This document shows, in pieces, positions 16,539 to 23,298 of a stretch of DNA of 29,244 bases (position 1 is the first letter of the stretch; every line of letters begins with the position of its first letter). A program made the position numbers and the translations under genes. The stretch comes from UBA7477 sp045602925 (lineage in GTDB: Bacteria > Bacillota > Clostridia > Oscillospirales > Ruminococcaceae). Under the pieces are notes generated by a model, which was not told the DNA's origin, did not search any database, and saw nothing but the letters and a program-made list of their open reading frames with translations. The stretch is taken from contig JAZSCN010000032.1 of NCBI GenBank assembly GCA_045602925.1, forward strand, positions 1 through 29,244, given 5' to 3'.

Positions 16539-17166
16539 ACTTCGGTTCCTCCCAATCATTTAGATAATTTTTATAAAAATGATAACAATAAAGAGTCACA
16601 TTTTCACGAGCATAAAGACAATCTGTAGCCATTGTGCTCCAATAAGGACGGTCTTTATCAATAAAATCATTTTTCATTAACAAATCCATCATTTCAGCAT
16701 GGTCAAAATATGTACAACGAGCAGTCTCAACACTATTGAGATTAAATTCATCTTGACAGTGTATCTCGTTTATATAAATTTGTTCGCAACGAGGTATATA
16801 TTCTTTCAATAAAGAAACTCCTCCGATAATCCATACATTATCTTTCTCTGCATAATATTGTTCAAACTGTTCTTTTGTCAGAAAATTGACAGGAGTTTTG
16901 AACTTCCAGAGAGGTTGTTCCTTAGCCATCTTCTCCGGGTCTGAAGTAATAACGATATTCATTTTACGTCCAGGAAGAGGTTTAGAACCCAACGATTCCC
17001 AAGTCTTTCTACCCATTACAACATAAGCATTTTTTGTAATATGCCTAAACATAGACATATCTGCCTTTACAGCTTTTCTCTCTGCAAGTCCCGGAATAAC
17101 TTCAGAAGGCAACTTATTATCTATGCCGACAATAGAGCGATTATAAATGCAAAAAATAGCGTTCAT
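16531..17166 (-). CDS. folA: Dihydrofolate reductase
   Basis: A 211-aa DHFR, which reduces dihydrofolate with NADPH to support thymidylate synthesis. Visible motifs are the N-terminal strand NAIFCIYNRSIVGIDNKLP, the acidic active-site residue in KADMSMF, the nucleotide-binding VVMGRKTWESLGSKPLPGR, the strand MNIVITSD, and WIIGGVSLL with the Gly-Gly pair. The usual Leu-Pro-Trp is replaced by Leu-Pro-Ser and the following loop is longer. The start at 17166 overlaps the upstream stop by one base (TAATG); a longer version would begin inside that gene. It is somewhat longer than bacterial DHFR (about 160 aa). No thymidylate synthase is seen in the window. Confidence 0.93.
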   Translation of the reverse strand: MNAIFCIYNRSIVGIDNKLPSEVIPGLAERKAVKADMSMFRHITKNAYVVMGRKTWESLGSKPLPGRKMNIVITSDPEKMAKEQPLWKFKTPVNFLTKEQFEQYYAEKDNVWIIGGVSLLKEYIPRCEQIYINEIHCQDEFNLNSVETARCTYFDHAEMMDLLMKNDFIDKDRPYWSTMATDCLYARENVTLYCYHFYKNYLNDWEEPKYD

Positions 17167-17747
17167 TATGCGTACAAAGCAAAAGAGAACTGAAGGCCGG
17201 AAAAACACTTAATTTTATACCAATGAAGATTATTATCTTCTGGTGTTTGTGTTACCTCAGTAAATGTTTTAAATCCATCATTATTAAATGAAATATCTTG
17301 CAAAACCTTTGCAAATTTCTTCCAACCATCTTCAGTTTCAATATCAGTTACAAGAATATCTGCAAGTTCGGAATTCTTAAATCTAATAGAAGCAATCTTT
17401 GCATCAAAAGCAAATGGGCGGCAAATTTTATAAGTTGCAAACGGACATGAATTAAATGAGTTAGAAGAACCCCAACCACCAAAAAGCATATTAATACTGT
17501 ATGAGGCTTTGCTAAAAACTTGCTTTCTCATACCATTCAAAATGCGAATTTCTAAATTATCAATTTTATCTATAAAATTGGCTTTAGCCATAACAGCACA
17601 CCAAGTCACAATATAATCCTTCTGAGTAAATCCTGCTTGGCTATAAAACTTTTCATAATCAATCCAATTACCAGTTTTAGTCTTTACCTGTGCCAGCAGA
17701 GTATGAGTACGATTGGAACTTTCAGTAAAATATCGTTCTTTATTCAT
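17166..17747 (-). CDS. Unknown protein in the nucleotide-metabolism operon
   Basis: A 193-aa protein, first gene of the operon with DHFR and NrdG. It has no motif I recognise. The first third is helical (MNKERYFTESSNRTHTLLAQ), with a Gly/Trp-rich loop LFGGWGSSNSFNSCPF near residue 90 and a Cys-containing C-terminus. It does not resemble thymidylate synthase, thioredoxin or glutaredoxin. Its position and co-translation with DHFR suggest a linked role, such as a reductant or regulator, but that is only a guess. Confidence 0.55.
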   Translation of the reverse strand: MNKERYFTESSNRTHTLLAQVKTKTGNWIDYEKFYSQAGFTQKDYIVTWCAVMAKANFIDKIDNLEIRILNGMRKQVFSKASYSINMLFGGWGSSNSFNSCPFATYKICRPFAFDAKIASIRFKNSELADILVTDIETEDGWKKFAKVLQDISFNNDGFKTFTEVTQTPEDNNLHWYKIKCFSGLQFSFALYA

Positions 17748-17782
17748 AATATATAATTTCTTTTTATTATAGTTCTGAATAT

Positions 17783-17812
17783 AAAAAAGTTTAGGCCGGA
17801 TTTATTCCGGCC
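17783..17812 (-). terminator. Terminator after the glycyl-radical gene
   Basis: Seven-bp stem GGCCGGA/TCCGGCC with a five-base loop. On the minus strand it is followed, after five bases, by six T's. It lies 28 bases after the small gene's stop and separates it from the DHFR operon. Confidence 0.75.
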
Positions 17813-17839
17813 ATATAAACACGTAACTATGATTTAATA

Positions 17840-18050
17840 TCAGTGTCCGCAAGCACATGCTTCAGTAAAATAAACTCGTTCAGCAGCTTCACTTTGCTTA
17901 CCCGTATTAAACGAGTTTTTATTTCTAATATAACCCATTTTCCACGCCCCCACCGAATTACCAGCGGGGGCTTCCCTACATAACGCGGGAGTACGACTCA
18001 CAAGGAGTGCGTTCTGCCGCGTATTTGTTCAATAATTCTATTCGACTCAT
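17840..18050 (-). CDS. nrdD: Separate glycyl-radical domain of NrdD, interrupted by a 43-base bypass-like gap
   Basis: This small gene supplies the C-terminal radical domain missing from the large NrdD ORF. Codons 1-24 (18050-17979) end ERTPCESYSRVM, then comes UAG. Translation resumes in another frame at 17935 with GYIRNKNSFNTGKQ and ends ERVYFTEACACGH before TGA at 17842-17840. Joined, the product is 55 aa and reads SRVM-GYIR, the conserved loop with the radical-bearing glycine, plus the C-terminal Cys pair. The skipped 43 bases run from the UAG to the end of the second AUG. The start lies 11 bases after a TAAATA box. Alternatives are three separate peptides or an unseen RNA processing event; a working enzyme needs the two halves joined. 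Confidence 0.75.
17939..17978 (-). other. Candidate translational bypass element (take-off to landing gap)
   Basis: Take-off codon AUG (17981-17979) is followed at once by UAG. Forty bases later an identical AUG (17938-17936) precedes the glycine codon GGU. The gap is GC-rich in an AT-rich genome and folds into a hairpin: GCCCCC (17971-17966) with GGGGGC (17951-17946), extended inward by G-U, C-G, U-G and G-C pairs. GTGGAAA lies just before the landing AUG, and UCCC/GGGA can form a small stem around the take-off site. Matched take-off and landing codons, an immediate stop and a gap hairpin are the hallmarks of T4 gene 60 bypass. Confidence 0.7.
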
Positions 18051-18111
18051 AATTGTAAAAGTATTTACTTTTTAGTATTTGACTGAAATTTGCTATGATT
18101 TTTGGCAAAAT

Positions 18112-18141
18112 TAAGCCATTGAGTTTAGTTTCAATGGCTTA
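18112..18141 (-). terminator. Terminator-like hairpin between the two nrdD parts
   Basis: Perfect 11-bp stem TAAGCCATTGA/TCAATGGCTTA with an eight-base loop, 28 bases after the large nrdD stop. The T tract on the minus strand is short (ATTTTGCC), and GGCA/TGCC can close an outer stem. It may end the nrdD transcript, attenuate it, or protect its end. Confidence 0.5.
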
Positions 18142-18169
18142 CTGCCTTAAAAATATTTTTAAAAAATTT

Positions 18170-20551
18170 TCACTTATTAAAATCTAATTCGTCAGCGTGC
18201 TTTAACATGATTTCTTTATCACAAAGCGGGCAGAATTCATGGTCGCCGCTGATGTATCCATGCTTCGGACATACTGAGAATGAAGGAGTTATGGAAATAT
18301 AAGGAAGACGATAATTAGTCAACACCTTCTTAACCAACTGCTTACATACCTCAGGGGAAGAAACACGTTCATTCATATAAAGGTGAAGAACAGTACCACC
18401 GGTATATTTCTTCTGAAGATCATCCTGAAGTTCAAGAACCGCAAACGGGTCAGCAGAGAAGTCAACAGGAAGCTGAGAAGAGTTAGTATAATACGGAGCA
18501 TCCTCATAACCGGCCTGAATAATGTCATCAAAACGCTTTGCATCTTCACGAGCGAATCGATAAGTTGTACCTTCTGCTGGAGTTGCCTCGAGATTATAAA
18601 GATTACCGGTCTCATCCTGATAGCGCAGAAGCTGCACATTTATAAAATCAAGAAGTTCTTTAGCCATTTGTTGACCACGAGAATCCGTAATATCATACTC
18701 ATCATTCGTAAAGTTACGAATCATCTCATTCATACCATTAACACCGATAGTAGAGAAGAAAGTATCAAAGGTATTAATATATCGACGAGTATATGGGAAA
18801 AGACCCATTTCATTAAGCTCAACTACCTTCTTACGCTTCTTTTCAAGGGTAGATGAAGCCATATCACAAAGTTCCTTCAAACGTTTCTTCATACCTTCAA
18901 AATCACCCTTATAAAGATACCCGAGACGAGCCATATTAATAGTGACTACACCAATAGAACCAGTCTGAGAGTCTGAACCGAAAAGACCGCCGCCACGCTT
19001 ACGAAGTGCCTTCTTATCAAGTTGAAGACGACAATTATGAGTCATCAAACCATTGGCCAATCTAAACTCATGCTCATCTTCATCATCGGTAATAATTTCA
19101 ATACATTGAGTTGGCATAACGCCCAATCTTTCAATTTGTGTAATAGCCCACTCATCACCACCGCTAACATGAGATATACGAGAATCATCTACTCTATAAT
19201 CATACATGAATAAACATTTCATCCCAACTTCTAGTTCAGAAGCTTTATACAATTTACCAGTAATTTCACCATTTTCATATTTGGTGGCATACTGCAAATG
19301 CTCCGTACTCATATCAACAAATGTTTTATTTTCAAATGTAATTCTCAAAACTTGATGATTATCATAAATGGGAGACTTTTTGAAATTAGCCCACCTAGCC
19401 ATATTAGTGCGAACTTTATGAGTGCTTTCATTAAGTTCTTTTAATTTAAAAATACCTTCATTCGTAACAACTCCAGTATCAAGAGTAAGAGGACACATGG
19501 AACGCAAATCGTTAGGACTATAAGCATTCGGGTCCTTGACAGTTAACTTACCATTTTCGTCACGAAGATACTGAGAGCCAATAAAGTTCTGGAAATAAGA
19601 ATGACCATACTTTGCTGTATTTTCAAAGAGATATTCACAGTTAGGATTATCCCAGTCAAAGTCCTCAGTAATATTAATAGTAGGAATCGGGAAAGTGAAC
19701 GGCTGACCATCCTTATCACCGTCAGACATTACCTGATAGAAGCAACGATTAATAATATCCATCTCCTTCTGGAAATTTTTATAAGTGAGAGAATACATAA
19801 GCATTTCATCATCAGATTCAAAGTCATTAAGACGTGCACGAATCTCATTAATAAACTTAAGATACTTAGACTCACCTACAGTACTCTGCTTAGCAGCTTC
19901 AATCTTTTCCTTAAGAGAATTATTATAGATACCTACAAAGTATGGAACATCGCCACGCATTGGTACTAAATCCTTAAGAACACTAGGAACTGTCCAGTCA
20001 ATAGTAATATTAGTGAAAGGTGATTGACCCCAACGAGAAGGAACATTAAGATTATATACAAAATTTACAATAGCCTTACGGATAGCCTTTTCATCGATAC
20101 CTTCAATCATCATATCATAGAATACGTAAGGAGCAAGAAGGGTATCAAAAGAAGAAAATGCCTGCGCACCGGCCCATTCTGCTTGCAAAATTCCAAGATA
20201 GTTGGCCATCTGATAAAGTGCTTCACGGAAGTGCTTGGGAGGTTTCGCACCTACTCGGGCAATTACACCATTAAAACCTTCTTGAAGGAGCTTTTGAAGG
20301 TCATGCCCACAACAATATGCTCCACAAACATCCAAGTCATGAATATGATAATCACCCTCACGGTGTGCCATTCCTTCCGCAGGTGAATATACCTCATCAA
20401 GCCACCAGTTCGCAATTACTTTACCTGCAAGATTGTTTACAAGACCTGCTGCCGAAAAAGAACTATTAGCATTCGCTTTAATTCGCCAGTCCTCACGATT
20501 TACATATTCATTTACTGTATCGGTACAATTAATAAGAGTTCCTTTTACCAT
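18170..20551 (-). CDS. nrdD: Anaerobic ribonucleoside-triphosphate reductase NrdD, large part with intein
   Basis: A 793-aa ORF (640 aa after intein removal) for the class III reductase that makes deoxynucleotides without oxygen. HIHDLDVCGAYCCGHDL holds the active-site cysteine near Cys80. The Met-Cys-Cys-Arg-Leu site at 352-353/507-509 is split by the intein. GGGLFGSDSQTGSIGVVTIN and STIGVNGMNEM follow, then the zinc site CPKHG...CPLC near the C-terminus. The ORF stops soon after (DELDFNK) and lacks the radical loop, which is encoded by the gene at 17840-18050. There is no room for an N-terminal ATP-cone allosteric domain. The start follows TTTAAATA by 10 bases. Confidence 0.93.
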   Translation of the reverse strand: MVKGTLINCTDTVNEYVNREDWRIKANANSSFSAAGLVNNLAGKVIANWWLDEVYSPAEGMAHREGDYHIHDLDVCGAYCCGHDLQKLLQEGFNGVIARVGAKPPKHFREALYQMANYLGILQAEWAGAQAFSSFDTLLAPYVFYDMMIEGIDEKAIRKAIVNFVYNLNVPSRWGQSPFTNITIDWTVPSVLKDLVPMRGDVPYFVGIYNNSLKEKIEAAKQSTVGESKYLKFINEIRARLNDFESDDEMLMYSLTYKNFQKEMDIINRCFYQVMSDGDKDGQPFTFPIPTINITEDFDWDNPNCEYLFENTAKYGHSYFQNFIGSQYLRDENGKLTVKDPNAYSPNDLRSMCPLTLDTGVVTNEGIFKLKELNESTHKVRTNMARWANFKKSPIYDNHQVLRITFENKTFVDMSTEHLQYATKYENGEITGKLYKASELEVGMKCLFMYDYRVDDSRISHVSGGDEWAITQIERLGVMPTQCIEIITDDEDEHEFRLANGLMTHNCRLQLDKKALRKRGGGLFGSDSQTGSIGVVTINMARLGYLYKGDFEGMKKRLKELCDMASSTLEKKRKKVVELNEMGLFPYTRRYINTFDTFFSTIGVNGMNEMIRNFTNDEYDITDSRGQQMAKELLDFINVQLLRYQDETGNLYNLEATPAEGTTYRFAREDAKRFDDIIQAGYEDAPYYTNSSQLPVDFSADPFAVLELQDDLQKKYTGGTVLHLYMNERVSSPEVCKQLVKKVLTNYRLPYISITPSFSVCPKHGYISGDHEFCPLCDKEIMLKHADELDFNK
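19034..19492 (-). other. Mini-intein in NrdD (residues 354-506)
   Basis: A 153-residue in-frame insertion. Block A reads PLTLDTGVVT, with Asp-Thr at positions 5-6 if Pro is residue 1. Block B contains S-T-E-H with His418. Block F has QCIEI (Cys483) and EHEFRLANG. Block G ends T504-H505-N506, followed by Cys+1. There is no homing-endonuclease domain. Removing 354-506 rejoins LRSMC with CRLQLD, giving the expected MCCRL. Starting the intein at Cys353 would leave one Cys and shift block A by one. Confidence 0.85.
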
Positions 20552-20639
20552 AATAATAGTTTATTTAAATGCTCAGTTAGCTGAGAAATTTTGTAAAATA
20601 TAATTTAATTTTGATAATGTTCTGAGCATAAAAAAGCAA

Positions 20640-20669
20640 AAAGGAGTCTGAAAATAATCAAACTCCTTT
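20640..20669 (-). terminator. Terminator after the fibre gene at 20695
   Basis: Eight-bp stem AAAGGAGT/ACTCCTTT with a 14-base loop, followed on the minus strand by TTTGCTTTTTT. It separates the fibre gene from nrdD. Confidence 0.7.
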
Positions 20670-20694
20670 AAAGTAAATTACTTAATTTTAAACT

Positions 20695-21765
20695 TTAGCT
20701 GTTTAATTGATTAATATAAGCACCTATGTAAACGATATAATTTTTAAGCTCGCCTATTTGCTTTGAAAGATGATTAAATTCTTCACTCTTAACCGTATCA
20801 ACGAAGAAATTACATGAATATCCATAGCAGGGAACAGTATTACTTACAGTAAAGCTATTTGGTGCAGGTACGATTGACTCATCTGCAAGTATAGCAGAAG
20901 GAGATAATTTACCAAAAATAATACCCTCGCTCGTTTTATAAGTTCCATTACCATTAGCATAAGCTAATTTAATAGAAACATTACTAGAGGTTTCTGTGTT
21001 TACAAAATATACTTTATATTCTCTATCAGCATCAAAATATTTTTGGTTATCTGAATTAAAATAAAATACACCTACTGCATTTCCATTAAGACTGGTGCTG
21101 GCACCTGATACGATTTGACCAACTTCAGAAGTTGCTATTACTTCATTAGTTAGAAAATCTACTATTTTTAAGTAATGATTTTCCCATGGTACTGTAGTTA
21201 AAGCACCGGTCATTGGGTTTCTAGTAGCAGCTATAATTGAAATACCTTTCAATTTACTAAGACTGGCTAATTTCATTATAAATCCTATACAATCAGTACC
21301 AACTTGGAAATTATCACTAGGGATATGTTTTAAAGAGTCTGGCACTGATTTTTGCATATGGAAGTATTCATTAGTCTTATGCCATTTTGTAACTGCACCT
21401 TCTTTAGTTACTACATCATCTACCTTTGTATCTTCTACATAATCAATAATAGATTTTTCAGTAGTTAATGAATCAGAAGTATTATCAGAGATAGATTCTG
21501 CAATATTTGTAACTGAAATAGTGTTAGAATCATCGTCGGAAATATCTATATAATTACTTTCGGAAATAGTGTATAAAGCACTATTCCACTTAGTACGTTC
21601 ACTATCAGTTATATGGCTAGAATCACCTACATGATTATTAAAATTATCTACATGGGTATTAAAGTTTTCAACATGTGCGTTAAAAATGTCTGTATGTTCA
21701 TTAAAGGTTGTTTCCGTTACTAAAGGAATACCTTTTTCATTTCTTGGATCTTGGATTCTTGCCAT
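20695..21765 (-). CDS. Tail fibre or appendage protein
   Basis: A 356-aa protein with a fibre-like N-terminus. Residues about 20-48 repeat F-N-x-H every seven residues (FNAHVENFNTHVDNFNNHV), a trimeric coiled-coil pattern. HITDSERTKWN, a segment seen at the end of such stalks in many fibre proteins, follows. Residues 150-330 are beta-rich and probably globular; the C-terminus is helical (EEFNHLSKQIGELKNYIVYI). It starts a minus-strand fibre-gene region and has TTAAATA six bases before the ATG. Receptor-binding role inferred. Confidence 0.65.
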   Translation of the reverse strand: MARIQDPRNEKGIPLVTETTFNEHTDIFNAHVENFNTHVDNFNNHVGDSSHITDSERTKWNSALYTISESNYIDISDDDSNTISVTNIAESISDNTSDSLTTEKSIIDYVEDTKVDDVVTKEGAVTKWHKTNEYFHMQKSVPDSLKHIPSDNFQVGTDCIGFIMKLASLSKLKGISIIAATRNPMTGALTTVPWENHYLKIVDFLTNEVIATSEVGQIVSGASTSLNGNAVGVFYFNSDNQKYFDADREYKVYFVNTETSSNVSIKLAYANGNGTYKTSEGIIFGKLSPSAILADESIVPAPNSFTVSNTVPCYGYSCNFFVDTVKSEEFNHLSKQIGELKNYIVYIGAYINQLNS

Positions 21766-21774
21766 ATAAAATAT

Positions 21775-22191
21775 TTAATTTAAAACAACTATCTTAGTAT
21801 CTCGCACATTTTTTTCTAAAATAGTTTCTATTTCTTTTCTGAATTGAGTAAACTGATTAGAAAACGGAAAGAGAATAATTTTATTTTTATGGGTTTTACA
21901 AAGTTCTTGAATAAGATTTTCAAAATTTTCTTTATTAAAGCTATAGCCAATTTTTTTAGTTAATACATTTTTAAAATAAAGCAAATTAAATCTAATTAAC
22001 CCAATTCTAAAAGGCGAGCGAGTTTTAATTAAAATTTGATTTTCACTAATTTCTTTTTTATCTTCGAATGTATCTAAAAATTTAGTTAAATCACTAGTGA
22101 TTTCTGGAAATAATATAATAGAATTAAAATTACCGTTTTTAATAGCAGCTTTAATGTCTCCACTAAATTCGCTTACATTATGATTTCGCAT
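21775..22191 (-). CDS. Unknown 138-aa protein
   Basis: Not recognised. A mixed alpha/beta soluble protein (ILFPEITSDLTKFLDTF near residue 27 and IILFPFSNQFTQFRKEIETIL near 105). The two ILFP segments suggest an internal duplication. It lies between two probable virion genes, nine bases upstream of the fibre gene, so it may be an assembly chaperone or small structural protein. Confidence 0.5.
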   Translation of the reverse strand: MRNHNVSEFSGDIKAAIKNGNFNSIILFPEITSDLTKFLDTFEDKKEISENQILIKTRSPFRIGLIRFNLLYFKNVLTKKIGYSFNKENFENLIQELCKTHKNKIILFPFSNQFTQFRKEIETILEKNVRDTKIVVLN

Positions 22192-22206
22192 ATAATAATT
22201 ATGCGA

Positions 22207-22833
22207 TTACTTACTAGAAGTTAAAATTATTTGATTAGTATTTAAATCTAAAAATGTATATGCTACCTTATTATCATTTCTAATATTTGCGCTGATAAGT
22301 TTTAATCTAATACCAGTTTGATTATAAGAAGATTTTTTAAGCGAAAACGGAACTTTTATAGTAGAAGTAAATCCATATAAATTATATAGAGTAATATCCA
22401 ATGTTGGCCATTCAAATACTTTTTCAGGGTCTAAATTAAAATAATTTTCATTAGAAAAATTAAATTTATGTTTAGTTCTTAACCATGATTTATCACTGAC
22501 CATAGATGGTCTAGTCAACGTATCAGTTGTGCCATCTTTGTAATTTATGACTACTTTAAATAAACAGTCTTTAACGTCAAAACCTGCTGCCTCTAACAAC
22601 ATATTTGTATTACGCTCAGTTAATACAACTTTTGGTTTATTTTCGTCTTCTTCTGTATGGGCTTCTTCTAAAATATTGTTTACTGCCTGAGTCTGAACGT
22701 AATCAGTAAAATCTAAATCTATTTCTTCATTATTAATAATGATAATACCTTCGGGGTAGAATGAAGTAGTTTTACCTTCATTATTATCGAAACTTAATAA
22801 AGAAGAATATTTGTCCTTATAGTAATAACCCAT
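22207..22833 (-). CDS. Probable structural protein, unknown
   Basis: A 208-aa beta-rich protein starting MGYYYKDKYSSLLSFDN. A stretch of acidic residues (EEAHTEEDENKP, about 55-66) separates two beta parts, the second ending AYTFLDLNTNQIILTSSK. No recognised family. The leader has TTAAATA eight bases before the ATG, and it heads the minus-strand run leading to the fibre gene. Confidence 0.5.
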   Translation of the reverse strand: MGYYYKDKYSSLLSFDNNEGKTTSFYPEGIIIINNEEIDLDFTDYVQTQAVNNILEEAHTEEDENKPKVVLTERNTNMLLEAAGFDVKDCLFKVVINYKDGTTDTLTRPSMVSDKSWLRTKHKFNFSNENYFNLDPEKVFEWPTLDITLYNLYGFTSTIKVPFSLKKSSYNQTGIRLKLISANIRNDNKVAYTFLDLNTNQIILTSSK

Positions 22834-22883
22834 GCTTAAAATATTTAATATACATGCAATAAATTAAGAATAAATAAACATAC

Positions 22884-23237
22884 ATGAACTTTGGTCCGTT
22901 CTTTATATTTCTTAATACGTTAAAAACAATGCATTGGCTTACTAAATCTTATGCACATCACAAGATTTTAGATGAAGCACACGAAGAGTTTTCTGATAAA
23001 GTTGATGAATTTATTGAATCATGCATTGGTGTTAATGACCCGAAATCATTTCAAAGTGTATCAGTTGCATTTGAAATGCCTGATTCAGATGAAGATATAG
23101 TTTTAATTTTTGAAAGAGCTTTTGATGACCTTTCGACTGCTTTAGCAAAATATGCTAATAGACCTGAGCTAGAGTCATTGGTAGATGATTTTAATAATCT
23201 AGCAAATAAGTTTATCTACCTTTTAAAAATGCACTAA
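22884..23237 (+). CDS. Small helical ferritin/Dps-like phage protein (DUF5856-like)
   Basis: A 117-aa all-helical protein. The N-terminal helix NTLKTMHWLTKSYAHHKILDE and the D-K-V-D-E-F-I-E segment match the His/Glu layout of the ferritin-like phage family I know as DUF5856. Length and helix spacing fit, but I cannot confirm metal ligands. It is a lone plus-strand gene between minus-strand structural genes, with AATAAATA seven bases upstream of the ATG and its own terminator. A role in metal or redox protection is possible; the family has no firm function. Confidence 0.55.
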   Translation: MNFGPFFIFLNTLKTMHWLTKSYAHHKILDEAHEEFSDKVDEFIESCIGVNDPKSFQSVSVAFEMPDSDEDIVLIFERAFDDLSTALAKYANRPELESLVDDFNNLANKFIYLLKMH

Positions 23238-23251
23238 TTTTAAACAAATAA

Positions 23252-23288
23252 AAATTAAGCCCCGGAAAACCGGGGCTTAATTTTTTAT
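23252..23288. terminator. Strong bidirectional terminator
   Basis: Fourteen-bp perfect stem AAATTAAGCCCCGG/CCGGGGCTTAATTT with an AAAA loop; T runs on both strands. It separates the ferritin-like gene from the converging fibre gene. Confidence 0.9.
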
Positions 23289-23298
23289 ATTAATAAAA

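Noticed and set aside
17936..17978. A group I or II self-splicing intron as explanation of the gap.
   Set aside because: Forty-three bases is far too short for either intron class; there are no core elements.
17933..17981. +1 frameshift at AUG-UAG in place of bypass; the shifted frame has no stop across the gap.
   Set aside because: It would insert 14 residues between Val-Met and Gly-Tyr in the radical loop, which is invariant in the family. The matched AUG codons and the hairpin fit bypass better. Not fully excluded without protein data.
19034..19495. Intein starting at Cys353 (ordinary class 1).
   Set aside because: It would leave a single Cys in the Met-Cys-Cys-Arg-Leu site and shift block A by one residue. 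Kept as the main alternative in the findings.
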